A DNA stretch of 64,000 nucleotides from assembly GCA_021325375.1 (NCBI GenBank), contig JAJPHG010000018.1, positions 62,001 to 126,000 on the forward strand. The letters run 5' to 3'. The translations under genes and the position numbers were made by a program. This DNA comes from Alphaproteobacteria bacterium. Its GTDB lineage: Bacteria > Pseudomonadota > Alphaproteobacteria > Micropepsales > Micropepsaceae. Shown here piece by piece: positions 25,874-33,895 of this stretch (within the stretch, counting starts at the first letter, position 1; each line of letters opens with the position of its first letter). Below the pieces are notes generated by a model. It ran no database searches, was not told where the DNA came from, and saw only the letters and a list, made by a program, of their open reading frames with translations.

Positions 25874-26508
25874 ATGACGGGACCGTTCACGCTTTCGCCG
25901 CTGCCCTACGACGCCGACGCGCTGGAGCCCACGATCAGCGCAAAGACGGTGGGCTTCCACTATCACAAGCATCACCAGACCTATGTCGACACGCTCAACA
26001 AGCTGGTCGCGGACACGCGCTATGCGCAGATGAAGCTCGAGGAGATCGTGCGCGCGGCCGCGGGCAAGGAGGCGGAGACGGAAAAGAAGATCTTCGACAA
26101 CGCCGCCCAGGTCTGGAACCACGACTTCTATTGGAACTCGCTGTCGCCGACGCCGACCGTGCTCAGCGGCACGCTCAAGCAGGCGGTGGAGCGCGATTTC
26201 GGCGGCGCCGCCAAGCTGATCGAGGAGCTCGCGGCCGCGGGCACGGAGCAGTTCGGCTCGGGCTGGGCATGGCTCGTCTCCAAGGGCGGCAAGCTCTCGG
26301 TCGAGAAGACGCCCGATGCCGAGAACCCGATGGCGAAAGGCGTCAACTGCCTCGTCTGCGTGGACGTGTGGGAGCACGCCTACTATCTCGACTATCAAAC
26401 GAACGGCCGAAATATCTGGAGAACGTTCTCAAGAACCTGCTCAACTGGGACTTCGCAGCCGAGAACCTCGACAAGGAAGACCACGCCGTCCGCGCCGCGG
26501 CGGAGTAG
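25874..26508 (+). pseudogene. sodB: Fe/Mn superoxide dismutase with a single-base frameshift
   Basis: Encodes a Fe/Mn superoxide dismutase, which converts superoxide to peroxide and oxygen. The ligands are all present: His29 (FHYHKHHQTYV), His83 (NHDFYWNSL), Asp164 and His168 (VDVWEHAYYLDY). After Tyr174 (26393-26395) the frame is lost: the sequence CAAACGAACGG lacks one base, probably one A in the run at 26397-26399. In the restored frame it continues NERPKYLENVLKNLLNWDFA and stops at 26508, giving the normal length of 211. Read literally, translation runs in the wrong frame to 26599. It may be a real mutation or a homopolymer sequencing error. AGGAG precedes the ATG. Confidence 0.9.
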
Positions 26509-26520
26509 CTTCGCGCGGAG

Positions 26521-26632
26521 ACGCGTCGCCCTTCGAGGCTCGCTGCGCTCGCGCCTCAGGGTGACGCGTCTACTGATAGAAATAGGCTCGTCATCCTGAG
26601 GTGGCCGCCGTAGGCGGCCCTCGAAGGATGAC
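26521..26632. repeat. Two adjacent palindromic repeats (GTCATCCTGAGG family)
   Basis: First hairpin 26521-26569 has outer arms ACGCGTCGCCC / GGGTGACGCGT enclosing TTCGAGGCTCGCTGCGCTCG. Second hairpin 26590-26632 has arms GTCATCCTGAGG / CCTCGAAGGATGAC around GGCCGCCGTAGGCGGCC. These match dispersed repeats common in alphaproteobacterial genomes and sit downstream of sodB. Confidence 0.7.
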
Positions 26633-26700
26633 CCATCCGCATTTGCTCCGAAAACTGGTTCGCGTCTGGAAAAGCGCCTTTTCCCTGCCTTTTCTCCCCC

Positions 26701-26718
26701 TTGACGTTGACGTAAACG
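26701..26718 (+). promoter_or_regulatory. Candidate MerR-type operator/promoter
   Basis: TTGACG (26701-26706) overlaps the near-palindrome CGTTGACGTAAACG (26705-26718), with ACTATC about 18 nt after the -35. The long spacer and symmetric box suit an autoregulating MerR protein; the ACGT-centred box resembles those I recall for LiuR-type regulators of branched-chain amino acid catabolism. Confidence 0.45.
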
Positions 26719-26797
26719 GAATCCACTATCCCAGAACTGAGAAATTGTCAGAAAGGGCGGGCGCAAGCGGCGCAGACCGGCGGGCCCGAAAAAAAAG

Positions 26798-27211
26798 ATG
26801 ACCACGACGACCATCAACCGCACCTACACCATCCGCCAGCTCACCAAGGAATTCTCCGTTACCGCGCGCACGCTGCGCTTCTACGAGGACGAGGGCCTGA
26901 TCGCGCCGGAGCGGCGCGGCCAGACGCGCATCTATTCGGTGCGCGACCGTGCCCGCATCATCCTCATCCTGCGCGGCCGGCGCGTCGGCTTCTCGCTCGC
27001 CGAGATCCGCGAGATCCTCGATCTCTACGCGCTGCACGACGGCGGCGTGAGCCAGCTCACCCATTCGCGCAGGAAATTCGCCGAGCGCATCGAGACGCTG
27101 GAGCGCCAGAAGGTCGACATCGACGAGTCGCTCAAGGAGCTGCGCCGCGGCATCGCCGCCATCGACGAGACGCTCACCAGCCGGCACCCGCGCGCCCACG
27201 CGGCGGAGTAG
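26798..27211 (+). CDS. MerR-family transcriptional regulator (LiuR-like)
   Basis: A 137-residue MerR regulator: HTH YTIRQLTKEFSVTARTLRFY, wing EDEGLIAPERRGQTRIYSVR, and a dimerising coiled coil (RRKFAERIETLERQKVDIDE). No C-terminal cysteines, so it is unlikely to be a metal sensor. The pattern RTLRFYEDEGLIxPxRxGxxRxY, with a short helix bundle, matches alphaproteobacterial regulators of acyl-CoA or leucine degradation; that assignment is an inference. It may control genes elsewhere since its neighbours are unrelated. Confidence 0.88.
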   Translation: MTTTTINRTYTIRQLTKEFSVTARTLRFYEDEGLIAPERRGQTRIYSVRDRARIILILRGRRVGFSLAEIREILDLYALHDGGVSQLTHSRRKFAERIETLERQKVDIDESLKELRRGIAAIDETLTSRHPRAHAAE

Positions 27212-27248
27212 GATCCGCCGCTCGCGACCGGGACGCGGCGCAGGTCCT

Positions 27249-28616
27249 TCAGGGCTTGATCTTGAACACGACGCCGCAGCCATATTGTGGTTGCGGGCAG
27301 TCGCCCGTCTGGAAGTCGCCGCCATAGGCCGAGGTGCCCAGGATGTCGCCCTTGGAATCGACGGCGAGCCGTTCGGGATCGGGTTCATAACCGTCGCTCC
27401 CGCCGGTGAAGCGATGGAGGATCGTTTCGCTCCAACCGCCTTCACCGTCGGGTGTCAGCTTGAAGAGCGTGCCGCAACCGACCGGGTGGCAAAGCGTGCC
27501 CTTGCCGCCGCCGGTCACCGTGGTGCCGTAAAGCGAGCCCTGGGCATCGAACACCAGGCCGCCGCCGGGAAACAAGCCGTCCCTGCATTGGCGCTCGCAG
27601 AACGGAAACACGTGGAGAAAGCTTTCGACCACCGAGCCGTCTTCCTGCGGCGTCATCTGGAACACCGCGCCGTAGCCTGGAGACGTCGAGACCGTGCCGT
27701 AAAGATTGTCCGCGCCGTCGACCACGAGACCGCTTGCGGGCACCGTGCCGGTGGTGGAATCCAAAAAGTCGTAGACCGAGGTCTCGTTCCAGGTGCCGTC
27801 GCCCGCGGGTGAAAGCCTGAACAGGATGCCACAGCCCCCTGCCGCCCCGCCGCCGCAGTTCTCGGTGCTGGAGCCGCCGAACCGCGTCGTCCCCCATAGG
27901 TTTCCTTTGCTATCGAACGTGACCCCGTACAACAGGGTTGCCCCGTTCGTTGTCGCATCCGCCAGCGGGAAGGCATGCAGCACCTTCTCCTTCCAGGTGC
28001 CGTCATGTCTTTTCGAAAGCTCGAACACCGTGCCGCAGCCGTAGAGGCATGTCGAACCGAAGGCCGAGCCGCCGCCGCCGCCGGCCAGCGTGGTGCCGTA
28101 GAGATTGCCGTCCGGGCCGAAGGTGAGAGACGAGTACGGCATGCAGCCGTCGCTTTCGCGCGTTTGCGGATCGAATTCGTGCAGGACCTTCTCGCTCCAC
28201 TGCCCGCCGCTGGCGGGCGACAGCTCATAGACGACGCCGCATCCGGTGCCGCCCCCTTGGGCGGTGCCGAACAGGTTGCCGTGCGCATCCGCAATCGGCG
28301 CGGACCAGGGTTCGGCCCCGTCGGAGAGCTGGAAAGCGTAGATCGACTGGAACGTCCAGCCGCCACCGTTGCGGATCATCTCGAAGACCGTGCCGCATCC
28401 GTCGTCGCCGCAGGCCGTCGAGGAGCCGCCCTTGTTCGTGGTTCCGAACATGTTGCCGTGCTTGTCGACGGTCACGCCGGAGAACGCGACCGCGCCGTCG
28501 GCATGGCCGGTGAACGTGTGAAGGACGGTCTCCGCGTCTCCGGCGGCGTGAGCCGCGGGCAGAGTACCGATCAGGCAGATCGCTGCCGCAGCGGCAATCC
28601 GGTTGCGACGGTTCAT
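27249..28616 (-). CDS. Secreted GloVer-repeat protein
   Basis: A 455-residue protein with signal peptide (MNRRNRIAAAAAICLIGTLP, cleavage near AHAAG-D). The mature part is about eight tandem repeats of 45-55 residues built from V-L-H-x-F, D-G-x-x-P, G-N-L-Y/W-G-T-T, G-G and C-G-x-V-F-x-L, predicted as a beta-propeller. Several repeats contain paired cysteines (C-x-x-x-x-C-G). Start placed at 28616 on the signal peptide rather than the in-frame start at 28652. Function unknown. A broken paralogue is at 9313-9812. Confidence 0.8.
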   Translation of the reverse strand: MNRRNRIAAAAAICLIGTLPAAHAAGDAETVLHTFTGHADGAVAFSGVTVDKHGNMFGTTNKGGSSTACGDDGCGTVFEMIRNGGGWTFQSIYAFQLSDGAEPWSAPIADAHGNLFGTAQGGGTGCGVVYELSPASGGQWSEKVLHEFDPQTRESDGCMPYSSLTFGPDGNLYGTTLAGGGGGSAFGSTCLYGCGTVFELSKRHDGTWKEKVLHAFPLADATTNGATLLYGVTFDSKGNLWGTTRFGGSSTENCGGGAAGGCGILFRLSPAGDGTWNETSVYDFLDSTTGTVPASGLVVDGADNLYGTVSTSPGYGAVFQMTPQEDGSVVESFLHVFPFCERQCRDGLFPGGGLVFDAQGSLYGTTVTGGGKGTLCHPVGCGTLFKLTPDGEGGWSETILHRFTGGSDGYEPDPERLAVDSKGDILGTSAYGGDFQTGDCPQPQYGCGVVFKIKP

Positions 28617-28696
28617 GGCATCCCCTCTTTCCCGGCAGGCGCGCATCTCCACATTACCTGATATGAAGAGGGACAGCCATATCCAGGAAAAATCCC

Positions 28697-29602
28697 ATGA
28701 CCTACGGACCTTATGAACAGATCGCGGTGAACGTCGACCATAACATCCTCACCCTCACGCTGAACCGGCCGGAGAAGCTCAACGCCTTCACCGGCAAGAT
28801 GATGTGGGAGATGATCGATGTCTTCACCAAGGTGAACACCGACGACGAGGTCGGCGCGGTGATCGTGACGGGCGCGGGGCGCGCGTTCTGCGCCGGCGCC
28901 GATCTCTCCGGCGGCGCGAACACTTTCGACGCGACGACGAACCCGGCGCGCAAGGAGCGTGATGCCGGCCCCGTCGACACCGTCGACTGGAGCGACGAGC
29001 GCGTGCGCGACGGCGGCGGGCGGCTGACGCTGGCGATCTTCGAGTGCCTGAAGCCCGTGATCGCGGCGGTGAACGGGCCCGCGGTCGGCGTCGGCGTGAC
29101 GATGCAGCTGCCGATGGACATTCGATTGGCCTCCCACGACGCGCGCTTCGGCTTCGTCTTCGCGCGCCGCGGCATCGTGCCGGAAGCGGCGTCGAGCTGG
29201 TTCCTGCCGCGCATCGTGGGCATCTCCCAGGCGCTCGACTGGTGCTATTCGGGCCGCGTCTTCGACGTGAAGGAGGCGCATGCGGCCGGCCTCGTCGGCG
29301 AGGTCGTCGAGCAGGCGCAGCTGCTTGCCCGCGCCCGCGCCATCGCGCGCAACGTCATCGACAACACCGCGCCGGTCTCCATCGCGCTCATCCGCCAGAT
29401 GATGTGGCGGGGACTGGGCATGGATCACCCGATGGAGGCGCACAAGGTCGACAGTCGCGGCATCTATGCCCGCGGCGCCTCGGCCGACGTGCGCGAGGGC
29501 GTGAGCTCGTTTCTGGAGAAACGCCCGCCGAATTTTCCGATGAAGGTCTCCGACGGCATGCCGCGGTTCTTCCCATGGTGGCAGGAGCGGAAGTATTCGT
29601 GA
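28697..29602 (+). CDS. Enoyl-CoA hydratase/isomerase (crotonase) family protein
   Basis: A 301-residue crotonase: LTLTLNRPEKLNAFTGKMMW at the N-terminus, oxyanion-hole Gly in GRAFCAGADLSGGAN, AAVNGPAVGVGVTMQLPMDI, and the catalytic Glu in RGIVPEAASSWFLPR. The residue equivalent to the first hydratase Glu lies in NGPAVGVG and appears missing, as in many isomerase-like or hydrolase-like members. The C-terminal tail FPMKVSDGMPRFFPWW is longer than usual. It probably acts on a CoA thioester in beta-oxidation or a related pathway. Confidence 0.9.
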   Translation: MTYGPYEQIAVNVDHNILTLTLNRPEKLNAFTGKMMWEMIDVFTKVNTDDEVGAVIVTGAGRAFCAGADLSGGANTFDATTNPARKERDAGPVDTVDWSDERVRDGGGRLTLAIFECLKPVIAAVNGPAVGVGVTMQLPMDIRLASHDARFGFVFARRGIVPEAASSWFLPRIVGISQALDWCYSGRVFDVKEAHAAGLVGEVVEQAQLLARARAIARNVIDNTAPVSIALIRQMMWRGLGMDHPMEAHKVDSRGIYARGASADVREGVSSFLEKRPPNFPMKVSDGMPRFFPWWQERKYS

Positions 29603-29684
29603 GGGGGCTGGCCGTCACGCAGTCGTGAGCGCATCCCCTACCCGAAATGTCTACGCTCCGCTTCGACATCAAGGGGGAGCCGCC

Positions 29685-30134
29685 ATGACCAATCTTTCGC
29701 TTCTGACCGCGATCATCCTCGCAGGCTTCGTCGCCGGCACGATCGACATCGGTGCCGCGTCGCTGATCAACGGGCGCGATCCCGTCTTCATCAGCCAGAT
29801 CATCGCGGGTGGGCTGCTCGGCAAGGCGGCGCTCACGGGCGGGATGCAGAGCGCGGCGTTGGGCGTCGTGCTGCAATGGGCGATGTCGATGATCATCGCC
29901 GCGATCTTCGTCATCGCGAGCGGCTGGTGGCCCGTGTTGCGCCAGCATTGGGCGCTTGCCGGCATCGCCTACGGCGTGCCGGTCTATTTCACGATGGAAT
30001 ACGTCGTGGTGCCGCTTTCGGCCTGGCACCGCTCGCCCAAATTCGCGGTCGTTCCGTTCTGCGAGAACATGGCCGCGATGATGGTCTTCGGTCTGATCGT
30101 CGCGTTCTTTGCGTCGCGGATACGGGCGAGCTAA
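29685..30134 (+). CDS. Conserved four-helix membrane protein of unknown function
   Basis: A 149-residue protein with four transmembrane segments (LTAIILAGFVAGTIDIGAAS, ALGVVLQWAMSMIIAAIFVI, ALAGIAYGVPVYFTMEYVVV, NMAAMMVFGLIVAFFA). The motifs GTIDIGAASLING and LLGKAALTGG recur in an uncharacterised proteobacterial family. ATG 29685 follows AGGGGGAG. Function unknown. Confidence 0.75.
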   Translation: MTNLSLLTAIILAGFVAGTIDIGAASLINGRDPVFISQIIAGGLLGKAALTGGMQSAALGVVLQWAMSMIIAAIFVIASGWWPVLRQHWALAGIAYGVPVYFTMEYVVVPLSAWHRSPKFAVVPFCENMAAMMVFGLIVAFFASRIRAS

Positions 30135-30140
30135 CCTCGT

Positions 30141-30155
30141 CCCCATTCGATGGGG
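30141..30155 (+). promoter_or_regulatory. Hairpin covering the ribosome site of the DUF4424 gene
   Basis: CCCCAT and ATGGGG form a perfect 6-bp stem with a 3-nt loop; the right arm contains the GGGGAA that would be the Shine-Dalgarno for the ATG at 30163. It could limit translation initiation. Confidence 0.35.
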
Positions 30156-30162
30156 AACGATC

Positions 30163-31134
30163 ATGAAAAAAATTGCGCTTGCGGCCGCCGCCGCGCTCAT
30201 CTCGGCGCCGGCTCTGGCCGACGACTCTTCCGCCATGCTCGGCGCCGGCGGGCTGGTGTTCACCAAGCAGGCCGATATCCGCATGGCGTCGGAGGATCTC
30301 TTCATCAGCCCCAAGCAGGTGAAGGTCCGCTACGAGTTCGTCAATGACGGCAAGGCCGACGTCCAGACCGTCGTCGCCTTCCCGATGCCCGACATCGACG
30401 TGCGCGAGTTCTTCTACGAGCCGCTGGGCACCACGCTCGAGAGCACGAAGAACTTCATGGGTTTCGTGCTCAGCGTCGACGGCAGATCCGTGACGCCCAC
30501 GCTCGACGAGCGCGCGGTGCTGGACGGAAAGGACGTGACGGCGCAGGTGAAGGCGGCGGGGCTTCCCATCAACATCGCCGGCAGCGACCTCGGCGAAAAG
30601 GTCGCCAAGCTCGCGCCGGATGTGCGCAAGAAGCTCGCGGCCCAGGGGATCGTCGAGACCGACGACAACGACACTCACCCGCATTGGATCGCCAAGACGA
30701 GCTATTGGTGGCACCAGGTCTTCCCCGCGGGCAAGACCGTCGTCATCGAGCACCGCTACCAGCCGGTCACCGGCCAGTCGTTCTTCGGCGAACTGTCGCT
30801 CACCACAAAGGAGCAGTGGGACGAGGCGAACGGCAATTTCTGCATCGACGATGCGACCAAGGCCGCGATCCGCGCCAGGATCGCGCGCCTCGACAAGAAC
30901 GGACCCAACGGCGCCTATCTGCAGTCCTACCGCACCGAGTTCGTGCTCAAGACCGCGAGCAACTGGAAAGGGCCGATCGGCAAGTTCCATCTCACCGTCG
31001 ACAAGATGGCGCCGGCAAACGTGCTGTCGATGTGCTGGGGCAACGACCTGAAGAAGACGGGACCCACGACGTTCGAGGCGGCGCGCGAAAACTTCGCGCC
31101 GGCGCGCGACATCAAGATCCTGGTGCTGCAATAG
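30163..31134 (+). CDS. DUF4424 family secreted protein
   Basis: A 323-residue protein with signal peptide (MKKIALAAAAALISAPALA, before DDSSA). The mature part matches DUF4424: AGGLVFTKQADIRMASEDLF, KVRYEFVNDGKADVQTVVAF, VIEHRYQPVTGQSFFG and the C-terminal beta-rich VLSMCWGNDLKKTG. Such proteins are periplasmic, of unknown function. Start chosen on the signal peptide. Confidence 0.88.
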   Translation: MKKIALAAAAALISAPALADDSSAMLGAGGLVFTKQADIRMASEDLFISPKQVKVRYEFVNDGKADVQTVVAFPMPDIDVREFFYEPLGTTLESTKNFMGFVLSVDGRSVTPTLDERAVLDGKDVTAQVKAAGLPINIAGSDLGEKVAKLAPDVRKKLAAQGIVETDDNDTHPHWIAKTSYWWHQVFPAGKTVVIEHRYQPVTGQSFFGELSLTTKEQWDEANGNFCIDDATKAAIRARIARLDKNGPNGAYLQSYRTEFVLKTASNWKGPIGKFHLTVDKMAPANVLSMCWGNDLKKTGPTTFEAARENFAPARDIKILVLQ

Positions 31135-31140
31135 TCCGTC

Positions 31141-31260
31141 TTAACGGCGGCGGAACAAGGCGCTCAGCACGCGGCGCATGAGGCCGGGGGCGGCGGGCGC
31201 ATGCAGGACGACCTGCTCGCTCCCCGCTCCATAGCGGCCGAAAACCAGATGACCCAGCAT
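31141..31260 (-). CDS. Putative 39-residue basic protein behind a strong promoter
   Basis: A short open frame, MLGHLVFGRYGAGSEQVVLH then APAAPGLMRRVLSALFRRR. It has an amphipathic, strongly basic C-terminus. What supports it is the context: a near-consensus promoter at 31295-31323, a 30-nt leader and GAAGGGA before the ATG. No homology can be claimed; it could also be a non-coding RNA start. Confidence 0.4.
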   Translation of the reverse strand: MLGHLVFGRYGAGSEQVVLHAPAAPGLMRRVLSALFRRR

Positions 31261-31294
31261 GGCAGTGTCCCTTCGAGGAACTGACCGTATACGG

Positions 31295-31323
31295 ATTATA
31301 TGACAGTTTGCCGCATGTCACAA
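31295..31323 (-). promoter_or_regulatory. Near-consensus housekeeping promoter
   Basis: On the minus strand TTGTGA (31318-31323), a 17-nt spacer and TATAAT (31295-31300). The expected start point falls in the perfect palindrome CCGTATACGG (31285-31294), a candidate operator. The only gene it can serve is the 39-residue frame at 31141-31260 or an RNA. Confidence 0.65.
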
Positions 31324-31363
31324 TGCGGATGACCGTCCATCGCGCAAAGTTGAGCGCTGATGG

Positions 31364-31378
31364 TTAACAGGGCGTTAA
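31364..31378. promoter_or_regulatory. CtrA-type box TTAA-N7-TTAA
   Basis: An exact TTAA-CAGGGCG-TTAA, the consensus for the cell-cycle regulator CtrA. It lies about 40 nt upstream of the -35 of the minus-strand promoter at 31295-31323. I found no other exact match among the TTAA sites checked in this window. Confidence 0.45.
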
Positions 31379-31396
31379 GGATGGAAAGCGGCGGAC

Positions 31397-31699
31397 CTAG
31401 TGCCCGCCGCCGAGCATCGGATCGCTCAAGGGGCCGTTGGCTTGTCCGGCCGGGGCCATGCGGGCGCAGGCGGAATGGCCGCTCGCCCAGCCCGAGCGAT
31501 AGGCCTTGTCGCTGTCATAGAGGCTGTCGTCGCGGACCATGTCGCCGCGGCGCATGTTGGCGCCCTGGTTCGTCGCCGTCGCGCAGCCGTCGTCATAGCC
31601 GAGCCGGTAATCCGGCAGCTTCTGGATCTTGCGATCCGCGGACGACATGCAGGACATCAAAAGGCTCGCGAGCGCGAGGACGGCGATACGTCGGACCAT
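31397..31699 (-). CDS. Small putative lipoprotein
   Basis: A 100-residue protein with signal peptide and lipobox (MVRRIAVLALASLLMSCMSS). The mature part, LPDYRLGYDDGCATATNQGA and KAYRSGWASGHSACARM, has two cysteines and the Y-R-x-G-Y/W-x-x-G pattern seen in small alphaproteobacterial lipoproteins of unknown function. Confidence 0.75.
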   Translation of the reverse strand: MVRRIAVLALASLLMSCMSSADRKIQKLPDYRLGYDDGCATATNQGANMRRGDMVRDDSLYDSDKAYRSGWASGHSACARMAPAGQANGPLSDPMLGGGH

Positions 31700-31821
31700 G
31701 CTGGTGTGAGCCTTGCGATTGCGGGGCTGATGTTAGAGCGGTCCGAGGCTCCCGTCACGCCTGGAACGAAGGCCGGATGGGGGCGTTTTCCTTAAGGAGG
31801 CCCCGCAGTTCAGGGAAGGCC

Positions 31822-32337
31822 ATGGACCTTGTGCGCAGCTTGAAGCACGCCGGGCGCGAGATCGCCGGTGCGATCGGTGCTGACCAAGCGCCCGACATCC
31901 TCGACACGCTCAAGAAGGAGCATGACGAGGTGGGCGCCATGCTTTCGCGTCTCGTCGACAGCCACAGCGTGTCGGAGCGCCGCGCGCTGGTGAAGAAGAT
32001 CAAGGCCGCGCTCATCCCGCACATGAAGGCCGAGCAGAAGGTCGTCTACGACGCCGTCATCGCGCTTCGGCCGAAGGACGCCAAGACGCATGGCGAGGAA
32101 GGCTATATCGAGCACAAGATGGCGGGCGAGGCGCTGCTGCTGCTCGGCAAGATCTCCAACGCCGGCTCGCCCGAATTCCTCGCCGCCGCGAAGGTGCTGA
32201 AGGAGCTCGTCGAGCATCACGTGCAGGAAGAGGAGCGCGACATCTGGGCCGATTTGCGCGAGCACTTCGATGCGGACAAGCGCGCGCAGATGAACAAGCG
32301 CTTCGAGCAGGCCAAGAAACGCGTGCGAAACGCCTGA
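31822..32337 (+). CDS. Hemerythrin-like (HHE) domain protein
   Basis: A 171-residue helical protein. Hemerythrin-type ligands are visible: H in LKKEHDEVGAML, H and E in IPHMKAEQKVVYDAV, H in YIEHKMAGEALLL, and HH/E in LVEHHVQEEERDIW. Such proteins bind a diiron centre and oxygen or NO and can protect against oxidative stress. ATG 31822 follows AGGGAAGG. It begins a run of stress-type small proteins ending at the terminator 33693. Confidence 0.88.
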   Translation: MDLVRSLKHAGREIAGAIGADQAPDILDTLKKEHDEVGAMLSRLVDSHSVSERRALVKKIKAALIPHMKAEQKVVYDAVIALRPKDAKTHGEEGYIEHKMAGEALLLLGKISNAGSPEFLAAAKVLKELVEHHVQEEERDIWADLREHFDADKRAQMNKRFEQAKKRVRNA

Positions 32338-32399
32338 AAAGCGGAACTTTTCTCCGCGCGGCGCATTTAACTTTCGAGACCGCCGCCTTGGGGAAAACC

Positions 32400-32480
32400 A
32401 TGCGTTCAATACTGCTCTGGCTTATCGGCATTCCGATTCCGATCATCATCATCCTGTGGCTGATCACGGGACACGCGTGA
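32400..32480 (+). CDS. 26-residue hydrophobic membrane protein
   Basis: MRSILLWLIGIPIPIIIILW ends LITGHA: a single transmembrane helix with a central IPIP kink. Very similar tiny proteins (L-L-W-L-I-G-I-P-I-P-I-I) are widespread in alphaproteobacteria. GGGG lies 6 nt before the ATG and the stop overlaps the next ATG (TGATG), so it is coupled to the membrane protein that follows. Confidence 0.7.
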   Translation: MRSILLWLIGIPIPIIIILWLITGHA

Positions 32481-33298
32481 TGAGCGACACCATCGTCATC
32501 GCGGAAGAGGACGAAGGCACGGGCCGCGAATTCTCGTGGGGCCTGGCGTTCGCGGGCGCGGTTGCCGCGACCGCCGTCACCTTCTTCCTGCTCACGCTCG
32601 GGTCCGGCTTCGGGCTGATGCTCGTGCGCCCGACATCGTCGGCGCCTGCGTTCCTCAGCGCCGGCGCGATCTACTTCTTCATCGCCCAGGCCTTCGGCTT
32701 CGCGGTCGGCGGACATCTCGTCGGCCGCCTGCTCGGTCCGATCGCCGAGAGCCACGCGCAGGAGGAATTCCGCGCCGCGGCGCACGGCTTCGCGTCCTGG
32801 GCCGTGGCGGTGATCGCCACGCTCGTCATCGTCGCCATCGCGGGCATCGCGGCGGCAGGCAATTCCGGCTTGAGCGCGGCCGCCGTCTATGGCGCAACTG
32901 CCGCGAAGAGCACCGACGTCACGCCGACCGGCTATCTCGTCGACAGGCTTTTCCGTCCGGGCAGCCCGGGCAGCGAAGCCGCGCGCGGCGAAGCGGCGCG
33001 CATCCTCGACGCGGGGCTGGCGCGCGGCGAGCAGATCGCGCCTGACGACCGCGAGCGCCTGGGCGAGATCGTCTCGCGCCAGGCCGGCCTCTCGCATGAC
33101 GCCGCATTGATGCGCATCGACGCGATGCAGGTCGATATCCGCGCCAGGACGCGCGCCGCCGCCGACACCGCGCGCAAGGTCGCGAGCTATGCGAGCCTGT
33201 GGATCGCGTTCTCGCTGCTCTTCGGCGCGCTCGTCGCGACTGCGGCCGCCGTGATGGCGCGCAACGAGGACGACCGGCGTTCCCTGCTTGCCGTTTGA
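32480..33298 (+). CDS. Membrane protein with four predicted helices
   Basis: A 272-residue protein. Transmembrane segments: WGLAFAGAVAATAVTFFLLT, AGAIYFFIAQAFGFAVGGHL, SWAVAVIATLVIVAIAGIAA and LWIAFSLLFGALVATAAAVM. A charged periplasmic or cytoplasmic region lies between 150 and 240. No catalytic motif. Coupled to the 26-residue gene and followed 22 nt later by a DUF883-like gene; probably one operon with a stress theme. Confidence 0.75.
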   Translation: MSDTIVIAEEDEGTGREFSWGLAFAGAVAATAVTFFLLTLGSGFGLMLVRPTSSAPAFLSAGAIYFFIAQAFGFAVGGHLVGRLLGPIAESHAQEEFRAAAHGFASWAVAVIATLVIVAIAGIAAAGNSGLSAAAVYGATAAKSTDVTPTGYLVDRLFRPGSPGSEAARGEAARILDAGLARGEQIAPDDRERLGEIVSRQAGLSHDAALMRIDAMQVDIRARTRAAADTARKVASYASLWIAFSLLFGALVATAAAVMARNEDDRRSLLAV

Positions 33299-33320
33299 GA
33301 AACAAGAGAAGGAGACCACC

Positions 33321-33668
33321 ATGGCCACCCGTACCAAGACCAAGACGACGCGCGACATCGACAAGCGCGTGAACGCGATCCGCTCCGACGTCGAGGCGCT
33401 GCAGAGCGACGTAAAGGATCTGGCCGAGGATACCGTCGGCCTCGGCTCGGAAAGCGCGAAAGTGGCGGTGCGCACGGCGGAAGCCATCGCGCTGCGCGCG
33501 CTGCGCCTTGCGGAAGAGACCGCGTCGGGCATGGCCGGCGACGTCGAGGATTGGGCGAACGACAATCTGGAGACCGCGCGCAAATCGATCCGCGACCAGC
33601 CGATCTCGGCGCTGTTCCTGTCGCTGGGCATCGGCGCGCTGTTCGGGGCGATCTTCCTGCGCCGCTGA
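33321..33668 (+). CDS. DUF883/ElaB-YqjD-like membrane-anchored protein
   Basis: A 115-residue protein: a long amphipathic helical N-terminal part (RDIDKRVNAIRSDVEALQSD and VKDLAEDTVGLGSESAKVAV), and a C-terminal transmembrane anchor PISALFLSLGIGALFGAIFL ending RR. This is the plan of ElaB/YqjD/YgaM proteins, which tether ribosomes to the membrane in stationary phase in E. coli. AAGGAG precedes ATG 33321. Last gene before a strong terminator. Confidence 0.85.
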   Translation: MATRTKTKTTRDIDKRVNAIRSDVEALQSDVKDLAEDTVGLGSESAKVAVRTAEAIALRALRLAEETASGMAGDVEDWANDNLETARKSIRDQPISALFLSLGIGALFGAIFLRR

Positions 33669-33692
33669 CGCCGTCCGACGGACAACGTTCCC

Positions 33693-33725
33693 ACAACCCG
33701 CGATAGCATCGCGGGTTGTTTTTTG
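33693..33725 (+). terminator. Strong rho-independent terminator
   Basis: A perfect 12-bp stem ACAACCCGCGAT / ATCGCGGGTTGT with a 3-nt loop, followed by a T-run, 25 nt after the DUF883-like stop. The rest of the gap to 33895 is AT-rich and probably the promoter region of the next gene. Confidence 0.92.
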
Positions 33726-33895
33726 CCGCTTTATGCGACAGGCGGACCGCTGTCCTAAGCAATTTAACCTCTTATGGCCAAACCATTTTCGCACCTTACT
33801 ACAAATTAAAAGTTGCGTCTCTATCATACACAACCAGATGTATAGGATAATTCTCCTTCAGGCCCGGCTGGGGTCAGGCAAGAAGGGGAACGGGA

